Positions 57,592-64,000 of a stretch of 64,000 nt of DNA are shown here, piece after piece. Under the pieces are notes generated by a model. The model worked only from the letters and a program-made list of their open reading frames with translations, was not told the DNA's origin and made no database searches. The position numbers and the translations under genes were made by a program. How positions within the stretch are numbered: position 1 is the stretch's first letter; every line of letters begins with the position of its first letter. Source of the DNA: an uncultured Oscillospiraceae bacterium (GTDB lineage: Bacteria; Bacillota; Clostridia; Oscillospirales; Ruminococcaceae); contig CAKSEE010000005.1 in assembly GCA_934446455.1 (NCBI GenBank), positions 1 through 64,000 of the forward strand, given 5' to 3'.

Positions 57592-60129
57592 TCACTCGAT
57601 CAGATTCCGTATCTGCCGCTCCACGTCCTCTACCTCCGCAAGGAACTCCGCCGCGGAAACGCGCATTGCGCCGCCGCCGAGGATTATCACCTGCTCCAGC
57701 CCGTCGGACGTTGCAACGCGCACGCGCGAGTCGCGCGCCAGCTCGTGCACTGCCTTTTCGATGTACATATCGGCGGTTTCGGCTTCTTTGGTGTACACAA
57801 CGCTTATGCCGCCTGTCTGCTCCACCTCGCGGTGCGCGCCCTTTACCCTGTACGCGTCGAACACCAGTATAACGCGGCAGCGCCTGAAGCCCTGATAGTT
57901 GCACAGGATATCCGTAAGGCGTGCGCGCGCCGCGTCAAGGCTGTGCTTTGCAAGCTGCGAAAGCTCCTCCCACGCGAAAATGATGTTGTAGCCGTCCACC
58001 AGCAGGTATTCGGGTCCCTTTGGCGGCAGCGGGAGCTTGCGCGGCTTCGGCTCTGCGCGGCGTTCGGTGCGCATGGCGGTGTATTCGCGGCGCTGTATCT
58101 TGCCGTAGGTGCGCTCGAATATCTCCATAAGCTCCTTGTCCGTCGCTTCGCGCTTTGGCGGCGGGGGTACGTCCGCGGGGGAGCGCTCCCCGCGTTCCGT
58201 GCCGAAGCGAATGCCGCTGTCCGCGTGCATACGCGCGGGGGCTTCGTTCCATTTTACAAGCACGCCCGCCCCGTGCGAGCAGAACACGCTGTCCGCGGGG
58301 TTGTCGGTGTCCGCTTCAAAGCGGTAGCCAATGCGCGCTATGACCTCCTCTGCGTTGTGGCAGGGGAAATACCCTGCGGGAACGCAGGACAGCCGCCCGC
58401 GCCCCTTTGTGTACGCCGCCTGCACCGCCTGATAGCCCCGCATTTCGCTTACGGGGACCGTTCCGCTGATAACGGCGCTTTCCGCGCCGTTTCGCGGCGG
58501 GTCGAACTCCGCGCCCATGCGCTGCAAATCCGTCATGGCGCGCCCCACGCACTCGAGCGGCAGCTCCAGCGCAAACGAGTAGAACGGCTCGAGCAGCACG
58601 GACTGTGCGCTTGCAAGCCCCTGCCTTACCGCGCGGCAGGTCGCCTGACGGAAGTCGCCGCCCTCCGTGTGCTTTATGTGCGCGCGCCCCGCGACTACGG
58701 TTATCGTCATGTCGGTTATGGGCGAGCCAGTAAGCACGCCGAGGTGCTGCTTTTCCGCAAGGTGGGTGAGAATGAGCCTCTGCCAGTTTATGTCGAGGTC
58801 GTCCTTGCGGCAGTCGCAGCGGAAATGCAGCCCGCTGCCGCGCTCGGCGGGTTCAAGCAGCAGGTGGACCTCCGCATAGTGGCGCAGCGGCTCGTAATGC
58901 CCCATGCCGAGGACGGGCGCGGCTATCGTTTCCCTGTAGGCTATGCTGCCCTCGTCAAAGCTCACCTCAAGCCCGAAGCGCTTTTCGATAAGGCTGCGCA
59001 GTATTTCAAGCTGTATCTCGCCCATAATGCTTACGTGTATCTCGCGCAGCTGCTCCGACCATGTAATGCGCAGCATCGGGTCCTCCTCCTCAAGCCTGCG
59101 CAGCTTTGAGAGCGCGTCGTTCACGTCCGCGCCCTGCGGGAGAATGAGCCTGTAGGTCATAACGGGCTCCAGCAGCGGCGGCGCGGACTGCTCCTGCGCG
59201 CCAAGACCCTGTCCCGCATATGTGCGCGTAAGCCCAGTAACGGCGCAGAGCGTGCCTGCGGGGGCTTCTTCAACGGTTGTGAACTTTGCGCCCGAATATA
59301 TGCGTATCTGCCCTACCTTTTCGTCGGGCGCGGCGCTGTCGGGGGCGCTTCTCACGCGCAGCGCGCCGCCGCATATCTTCATGTGGGTGAGCCGCGCGCC
59401 GTTCTCGTCGGGCGTTATTTTGTAAACCCGCGCGCCGAACTCCTGCGGACGCGGCGGCTCGTCCGCAAACTCCCCGAAAAGCCCCAGCAGCTCGTCTATG
59501 CCCTTTAGCTTAAGCGCCGACCCGAACGCCACGGGGAACACCCTGCACGCAGATATCGCCGCGCGCACCGCCCCGCGCGGAACGTCCCCGCTTTCGAGAA
59601 ACTCGTCCATGCAGCGCTCGTCGCACTCAGCGGATTGCTCGGCAATCTGCTCCCACGGCTGCGAAAAGTCAATGCACCCGCCGCCGAGCCTTTGCCGCAG
59701 CGACCCGATAAGCTCCCCGCGCTGAAAAGAGGATATGTCCATTTTGTTCACAAAAACAAAAGTCGGCACATTGTAGCGCCTGAGCAGCCGCCAGAGCGTT
59801 TCGGTGTGGCTCTGCACGCCGTCCGTGCCGCTGATTACAAGCACGGCGCAGTCGATAACGGACAGCGCGCGCTCCGCCTCGGCTGAAAAATCCACGTGTC
59901 CGGGGGTGTCGAGCAGGGTATATTCGCCCTCGGGCAGGTGCATTACAGCCTGCTTTGAGAATATGGTTATCCCCCTGCGGCGCTCCAGCGGGTCCGTGTC
60001 GAGAAAGGCGTCGCCGTGGTCTACGCGCCCCTGCTTTCGTATATCGCCCGCGCGCAGCAGCAGCGCTTCCGCAAGCGTTGTTTTGCCCGAATCCACGTGA
60101 GCCGTTAGCCCCACCACAAGCCTTTTCAT
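57592..60129 (-). CDS. Ribosome-protection type GTPase fused to YacP/Rae1-like NYN nuclease
   Basis: An 845-residue fusion. Residues 1-640 are an EF-G-like GTPase of the TetM/TetO branch: G1 AHVDSGKTT (10-18), RRGITIFSK, DTPGHVDF, VNKMD and the following beta-barrel and EF-G-like domains IV-V. After a basic linker (about 660-705), residues about 706-845 form an NYN/PIN-like domain with acidic residues in LLVDGYNIIF, VFDAY, ADMYIEKA and ATSDG, as in YacP/Rae1, the ribosome-associated endonuclease that cuts mRNA in the A site. RBS AAAGGGGG precedes ATG 60129. It may clear stalled ribosomes; tetracycline protection is possible but not implied. Confidence 0.85.
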   Translation of the reverse strand: MKRLVVGLTAHVDSGKTTLAEALLLRAGDIRKQGRVDHGDAFLDTDPLERRRGITIFSKQAVMHLPEGEYTLLDTPGHVDFSAEAERALSVIDCAVLVISGTDGVQSHTETLWRLLRRYNVPTFVFVNKMDISSFQRGELIGSLRQRLGGGCIDFSQPWEQIAEQSAECDERCMDEFLESGDVPRGAVRAAISACRVFPVAFGSALKLKGIDELLGLFGEFADEPPRPQEFGARVYKITPDENGARLTHMKICGGALRVRSAPDSAAPDEKVGQIRIYSGAKFTTVEEAPAGTLCAVTGLTRTYAGQGLGAQEQSAPPLLEPVMTYRLILPQGADVNDALSKLRRLEEEDPMLRITWSEQLREIHVSIMGEIQLEILRSLIEKRFGLEVSFDEGSIAYRETIAAPVLGMGHYEPLRHYAEVHLLLEPAERGSGLHFRCDCRKDDLDINWQRLILTHLAEKQHLGVLTGSPITDMTITVVAGRAHIKHTEGGDFRQATCRAVRQGLASAQSVLLEPFYSFALELPLECVGRAMTDLQRMGAEFDPPRNGAESAVISGTVPVSEMRGYQAVQAAYTKGRGRLSCVPAGYFPCHNAEEVIARIGYRFEADTDNPADSVFCSHGAGVLVKWNEAPARMHADSGIRFGTERGERSPADVPPPPKREATDKELMEIFERTYGKIQRREYTAMRTERRAEPKPRKLPLPPKGPEYLLVDGYNIIFAWEELSQLAKHSLDAARARLTDILCNYQGFRRCRVILVFDAYRVKGAHREVEQTGGISVVYTKEAETADMYIEKAVHELARDSRVRVATSDGLEQVIILGGGAMRVSAAEFLAEVEDVERQIRNLIE

Positions 60130-60186
60130 GCCGCGCCCCCTTTCACAGAAATACCGCTGCGGGATTATTCCGCGCAGCGGCGAATG

Positions 60187-60567
60187 TTATTCCTTGTTTA
60201 CAATTACCGAAGCCGTAGCGTAGTTCTTACAATGCGCCACGGAAACGTTGAACACGAAGCCCTCGCGCTCCTCCAGCAGCTTTGCGTTGCCCGTGGTTAT
60301 GATAAACGGCGAACCGAGCCTGTCGCGCAGCACCGTTATGTCGCGGGCGTTTACCACGCGGAAGCCCGTGCCGATAGCCTTTGCAAAGGCTATTTTCGCG
60401 CAGTAGTTTTCAGCGATAAGCTGCGGGGACATTCTGTGCTTTGCAATGTAACGAATCTCGTCGGGCGAGAAGTAGTATACGAGAAAGCGGCTGTTCCTGC
60501 TGAGTTTTCTTATGCGGCTCATTTCTATGATAGCCGTTCCTGTGCGGATAAAAATATTACTTGACAT
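60187..60567 (-). CDS. AcpS-like protein lacking usual metal-binding residues
   Basis: A 126-residue homologue of holo-ACP synthase, which transfers 4'-phosphopantetheine from CoA to acyl carrier protein. Family landmarks remain (FSPDEIRYIA, AFAKAIGTGF, RLGSPFI, NVSVAHCKNYA). The two Mg2+ ligands are changed: GTAIIEM has A12 where the family has Asp (G-x-D-I), and CAKIAFAK has I59 where it has Glu (AAKEAF). It overlaps the upstream DUF6106 gene by 11 bases with no strong RBS, so translation is coupled. It may be inactive, regulatory or altered in chemistry. A normal acpS would then be needed elsewhere in the genome. Confidence 0.75.
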   Translation of the reverse strand: MSSNIFIRTGTAIIEMSRIRKLSRNSRFLVYYFSPDEIRYIAKHRMSPQLIAENYCAKIAFAKAIGTGFRVVNARDITVLRDRLGSPFIITTGNAKLLEEREGFVFNVSVAHCKNYATASVIVNKE

Positions 60568-61075
60568 CGGTTTTCATGTTTATGCGGAGCTTGTAGGGCA
60601 GCTCCTGCATGATTGCCTCCCTGATTTTTTTGTTTGGGTTGAATATAAGGTACACCGTACCGTAATCGCTGTGTTCGGTCACGAGGTAAAACGCGTCCTC
60701 CTCAAGTCCTGTGGAGGCGTGCACGGTAACGTCCGCGCTCACGCTGTCCTCGGGCGGGTACGGCGCGAATGCCGTTGCCGCGGACATATCAACGGTAATC
60801 ATTCTCTTGCGCTTGCGCCTGCCGATTATCTTGTCTATGTCCATTTCGTTGTTGGTGATGATGTACTCGTATTCGATGTTTGTCTGCCCCATGAGCCATA
60901 CTCCGCCGAAAAGCACAAGCACCGCAGGTATCACAAGCGAAAAGAACGCGAGCGTTATCGAAAAATACATGAGCACTGTGGCAATGAGTATCGCGCCCAC
61001 GCTTATGCCGATTGATTTGATTATGTCAGCCGACGTTTTTTTCCTTACCACCAGCTGCTCTGCTATATTATCCAT
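60557..61075 (-). CDS. DUF6106 membrane protein
   Basis: A 172-residue protein with two membrane helices (about 23-45 and 48-66) followed by a soluble domain with EYIITNNEMDIDKIIGRRKRKRMITVDMS, typical of DUF6106 proteins of Oscillospiraceae and relatives. ATG 61075 follows AAGGAGA. Function unknown. It may act as a membrane-bound PH-like sensor, but this is speculation. It is translationally coupled to the AcpS-like gene. Confidence 0.75.
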   Translation of the reverse strand: MDNIAEQLVVRKKTSADIIKSIGISVGAILIATVLMYFSITLAFFSLVIPAVLVLFGGVWLMGQTNIEYEYIITNNEMDIDKIIGRRKRKRMITVDMSAATAFAPYPPEDSVSADVTVHASTGLEEDAFYLVTEHSDYGTVYLIFNPNKKIREAIMQELPYKLRINMKTDVK

Positions 61076-61241
61076 TGCAATCTCCTTGTACAAGCATATA
61101 TTAAATTGATTATATCAGAATGTGCCGAAAAAATCAAGGGGTTTTTGTAAAAATCCACTAAAAATTGTACTGTAATTTTTTGCATAATGTTGAAAAATGT
61201 CAAAGCATTCTGAAAAAGGTATGATAATTTCAAATACCTTG

Positions 61242-61270
61242 TTGCAATTACAAGGGGAATTTGTTATAAT
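61242..61270 (+). promoter_or_regulatory. Promoter of proBA
   Basis: TTGCAA (61242-61247), 17-base spacer, TATAAT (61265-61270). Confidence 0.75.
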
Positions 61271-61346
61271 AAAATGTGTACGCATACGCCGTACCTTTGC
61301 TATGGGCGGATTTGCCCTTATTAAAGACAAAAAGGGGTTCGGACAA

Positions 61347-62135
61347 TTGAACAGTTTCTCGGATAAGAAAAGGATAGTCATAAAGGTGGGAAGCTCCACG
61401 CTTGCCTACCACACGGGACACCTTAACATAAGAAAGTGTCAGGAGCTTATCGAGGTTATGTCTGACATAAAGAACTCGGGGCGAGAGATAATATTCGTGA
61501 CCTCGGGCGCGCAGGGCGTGGGCGCGGCAAGGGCGGGCCTTGTCAGAAAGCCGGACGACTTCCCGGGCAAGCAGGCGTGCGCCGCTATCGGGCAGTGCGA
61601 GCTTATGACATTTTACAGCGAGCAGTTCGGCAGATATAACCACAAGGTGGCGCAGCTTCTGCTCACGCGCGACGTTATTTCCAATCCCGAGCGCAAGACG
61701 AACGTTGTTAACACGTTCAACAAGCTGTTTGAGATGGGCGTTATCCCGATAATAAACGCAAACGACGCCGTTTCGATAAAGCAGCTCGATTTCGACGAGA
61801 ACGACACGCTCTCCGCAATCGTGGCTTCGCTCTGCGGCGCGGACCTGCTTGTAATGCTTACCGACGTTGACGGTCTGTACGACGGCGACCCGCACGACCC
61901 TTCGTCGCACCTTATCCCCGTGGTAGAGCGCATAACGCCCGACATAATCTCCGTGGCGCAGGGCGCGGGCAGCAGCCTTGGCACGGGCGGAATGCTCACA
62001 AAGGTAGAGGCGGCGCAGATAGCGACCGACGCGGGTATAGACGCGCTTATCATCGGCAACGACAGACCCTCGCTGCTTTACGACATATTTGAGGGAGAAC
62101 CGCGCTGCACGTGGTTCAAGGCGCAGGAATACTGA
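61347..62135 (+). CDS. proB: Glutamate 5-kinase, short form without PUA domain
   Basis: A 262-residue amino-acid-kinase-fold enzyme that phosphorylates glutamate as the first step of proline synthesis. VIKVGSSTL (ATP phosphate binding), FVTSGAQGVGAA, INANDAVS and GTGGMLTKVEAAQIA are all present. It lacks the C-terminal PUA domain found in the E. coli enzyme. The start is TTG 61347 with AAAGGGG ten bases upstream; ATG 61302 is in frame but has no RBS. It is followed by proA after 18 bases. Confidence 0.92.
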   Translation: MNSFSDKKRIVIKVGSSTLAYHTGHLNIRKCQELIEVMSDIKNSGREIIFVTSGAQGVGAARAGLVRKPDDFPGKQACAAIGQCELMTFYSEQFGRYNHKVAQLLLTRDVISNPERKTNVVNTFNKLFEMGVIPIINANDAVSIKQLDFDENDTLSAIVASLCGADLLVMLTDVDGLYDGDPHDPSSHLIPVVERITPDIISVAQGAGSSLGTGGMLTKVEAAQIATDAGIDALIIGNDRPSLLYDIFEGEPRCTWFKAQEY

Positions 62136-62153
62136 TTTTAAGGAGGCAGACCT

Positions 62154-63398
62154 ATGGAATACATTGAGGAGCTTGGCGCGGCGGCGAAGGCTGCGGAGCC
62201 TGCGCTTGCGTGCATGGGCGCGTGCGAAAAGAACGCCGTGCTGCTTGAGATAGCCGACCGTCTGGAGCGGCAGAAGGCGCAGCTTATCGCGGCAAACGCC
62301 GTTGACATAGCCGCTGCTGAAAGCAACGGAATGTCGCAGGCTATGATAGACCGCCTGACGCTTACCGAAGCGCGCATTAACGGCATGGCAGAGGGCGTGC
62401 GGCAGGTAGCCGCGCTTGCGGACCCTGTGGGCGGCGTTATCGGCGGGGGAGAGCTTCCGAACGGTTTAAGCGTTATAAAAAAGCGCGTGCCTATGGGCGT
62501 TATAGCAATTATTTTTGAGAGCCGCCCGAATGTTACCGTAGACGCTGCGGCGCTGTGCTTCAAGGCGGGCAACGCCGTGATACTGCGCGGCGGCAGCGAC
62601 GCCATAAACTCCAACAAGGCGCTTGTGGGGCTTATGCAGGGGGCGCTTGCAGCAAAGGGCGCGGACGAGCGGTGCGTTCAGCTTGTTGAGGACACCTCGC
62701 GCGAAACCGCAGCGGCGCTTATGAAGCTCAACAGATACGTTGACCTGCTTATTCCGCGCGGCGGCGGCGGACTTATCCGCACCGTCGTGAACAACGCGAC
62801 CGTCCCCGTGATACAGACGGGCGAGGGCAACTGCCACGTTTTTGTGGACGAAAGCGCGGACATCGGTATGGCGGTTCGTATCGTCAACAACGCAAAGACC
62901 CAGCGTCCGAGCGTGTGCAACGCTATCGAGGGCATTCTCGTGCATGAAAAGGCGGCGCCCGCGTTCTTTGCGCGGCTTGACGAGCTGTGGCAGGGAAAGG
63001 TGAAGATAGTGGGCGACGATGCCACTGCGCGGTTCATAGCGGTTGAAAAGACTGCTGACGAGCAGGACTATTCAACGGAGTGGCTCGACCTTAAGCTCTC
63101 GTCAAAGGTGGTTTCGGGCATTGACGAGGCGATAGCGCACATTTCGCGCTACGGCACAAAGCACAGCGAGTGCATAGTGACAGAGAGCATGGAGAACGCG
63201 CAGAAGTTCCAGCGGCTTGTTGACGCGGCTGCGGTTTACGTAAACGCAAGCACGCGCTTCACGGACGGCTTCGAGTTCGGGCTTGGCGCGGAAATAGGCA
63301 TTTCCACGCAGAAGCTGCACGCGCGCGGACCTATGGGTCTTGAAGCGCTCACAACGTACAAGTACCTTATCAACGGCAGCGGGCAGATACGCGGCTGA
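62154..63398 (+). CDS. proA: Glutamate-5-semialdehyde dehydrogenase (gamma-glutamyl phosphate reductase)
   Basis: A 414-residue NADPH-dependent enzyme for the second step of proline synthesis. LPNGLSVIKKRVPMGVIAII, FKAGNAVILRGGSDA, LIPRGGGGLIRTV, catalytic cysteine in RPSVCNAIE and GRTGLEALTTYKY-like ending (GPMGLEALTTYKY) are diagnostic. RBS AAGGAGG precedes ATG 62154. Operon with proB. Confidence 0.96.
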   Translation: MEYIEELGAAAKAAEPALACMGACEKNAVLLEIADRLERQKAQLIAANAVDIAAAESNGMSQAMIDRLTLTEARINGMAEGVRQVAALADPVGGVIGGGELPNGLSVIKKRVPMGVIAIIFESRPNVTVDAAALCFKAGNAVILRGGSDAINSNKALVGLMQGALAAKGADERCVQLVEDTSRETAAALMKLNRYVDLLIPRGGGGLIRTVVNNATVPVIQTGEGNCHVFVDESADIGMAVRIVNNAKTQRPSVCNAIEGILVHEKAAPAFFARLDELWQGKVKIVGDDATARFIAVEKTADEQDYSTEWLDLKLSSKVVSGIDEAIAHISRYGTKHSECIVTESMENAQKFQRLVDAAAVYVNASTRFTDGFEFGLGAEIGISTQKLHARGPMGLEALTTYKYLINGSGQIRG

Positions 63399-63429
63399 CG
63401 AATCTGACGCAGCGAAAGGAAGCATATAA

Positions 63430-64000
63430 ATGGCAAGAAAAAAGCGCAGCCGTCCCGCCGAGGCGGCAAAAAGCGGCGGCAATGTAATAAACGAGCTTTT
63501 CGGCAGGCTTGAGGACGACCCCGACATTGAAAGCGACATAGCGCACCTTGGCTCCGACGGTGAGGACGAAGCGCCCGCCGTCCCCGAAAAGCCCGCCAGA
63601 AGCAGATTTTTCTTCGTGTTTGCGCTGTTTGTTATCGTTATGGCGATAATAGGGTGCGTTTCCACGGTAAGATTTGTTTGCAGCGCCGCCGGCAGGCTGA
63701 TGGACAACACCTCGCTCAGGAACGAATTTGCACAGTTCATTTTCCCCGTAGTTGTAAACGATACGGCGCCGTTTGAGAATGTGGGCGAGCTTCCCGAGGC
63801 GGCGAAGATAAACTGCGCCGTGTGGAATATCCTTATAAATAAGGATACGTCGCAGTACGGCACCGATTCGCTGACTATTCCGGAGTACGACGTAATGGCG
63901 TCGTGCAAGGAGCTTTTCGGTTCAACGGTAACGGTGCAGCACCAGACCGCAGGCTCGGTGGAAGCGCGCTTCACCTACGATGAAAACAACCACGTTTACA
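63430..64000 (+). CDS. Single-pass membrane protein, 3' end outside window
   Basis: ATG 63430 behind GAAAGGAAGC opens a frame of at least 190 residues that runs off the window. Residues 1-57 are basic then acidic and cytoplasmic. About 60-85 is a membrane helix (FFFVFALFVIVMAIIGCVSTV). The exported part (NEFAQFIFPVVVNDTAPFENV, NKDTSQYGTDSLTIPEYD) matches no family I know. It lies 31 bases after proA and may be cotranscribed. Confidence 0.7.
   Translation, partial: MARKKRSRPAEAAKSGGNVINELFGRLEDDPDIESDIAHLGSDGEDEAPAVPEKPARSRFFFVFALFVIVMAIIGCVSTVRFVCSAAGRLMDNTSLRNEFAQFIFPVVVNDTAPFENVGELPEAAKINCAVWNILINKDTSQYGTDSLTIPEYDVMASCKELFGSTVTVQHQTAGSVEARFTYDENNHVY

Noticed and set aside
57370..59109. 579-residue ORF antisense to the GTPase-nuclease fusion
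   Set aside because: No recognisable domain, no RBS, and it crosses two genes on the other strand.

Overview
The window looks like a chromosomal segment of an anaerobic, fermentative Gram-positive bacterium of the class Clostridia, most likely an Oscillospiraceae/Ruminococcus-type gut or rumen organism. The evidence is GC-rich core genes with Gram-positive style RBSs and promoters, several TTG starts, HydF with two [FeFe]-hydrogenase-family proteins, a bifunctional AdhE behind a Rex-type operator, DUF6106 and DUF4358 genes, and the tepA-ftsK/spoIIIE neighbourhood. No rRNA, tRNA or CRISPR array was seen. All assignments come from reading the sequence; no database search was run.

Region 1 (1-5100) is an AT-richer accessory island. 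It holds the end of a small serine resolvase, a truncated AAA ATPase, a tyrosine recombinase, about 400 bases of apparently structured non-coding sequence, a small TnpW-like ORF and a large TnpX-like serine recombinase. It ends against an XRE regulator that has lost its N-terminus.

Region 2 (5100-13150) is an operon for envelope and chromosome maintenance: tepA, uppP, ftsK/spoIIIE, ygiQ, a ComEC-like metallo-beta-lactamase protein and a DUF3006 protein. Region 3 (13150-20100) has an ECF sigma factor with a putative DUF4367 anti-sigma factor, a small secreted protein, an operator-controlled two-gene ABC system and a lipoprotein. Region 4 (20250-25950) has typA, a MATE exporter, an RluA-type pseudouridine synthase and highly expressed GAPDH.

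Region 5 (26000-35630) has a three-gene operon around a protein with two LOTUS-like domains and DUF3825, two SGNH hydrolases, a B12-binding radical SAM protein with its DUF2344 partner, and a DUF4358 lipoprotein. Region 6 (35680-44030) has hydF, a YkgJ cysteine-cluster protein, a CAP-domain secreted protein, a MarR regulator with a heterodimeric ABC exporter, a long palindromic element, a truncated XRE gene next to paired operators, a lipoprotein and a frameshifted zinc-ribbon gene.

Region 7 (44039-52430, minus strand) is a hydrogen and ethanol redox cluster. In transcription order it encodes AdhE (with a Rex-like site over its -10), an APH-like kinase, a thioredoxin-like [2Fe-2S] protein, a sensory group-C type [FeFe] hydrogenase with PAS domain, a SpoIIE/PP2C phosphatase and a group-B type [FeFe] hydrogenase. 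Together these suggest H2/NADH-responsive control of electron disposal, with HydF from region 6 maturing the H-clusters.

Region 8 (52500-64000) has a LysR regulator, ilvBN, a decayed gene behind an intact promoter/operator, a flavodoxin-like protein, a pRiA4b ORF-3-like protein, a fusion of a ribosome-protection type GTPase to a YacP/Rae1-like NYN nuclease, an AcpS homologue lacking both usual metal ligands, a DUF6106 membrane protein, proBA and a truncated membrane protein at the edge.
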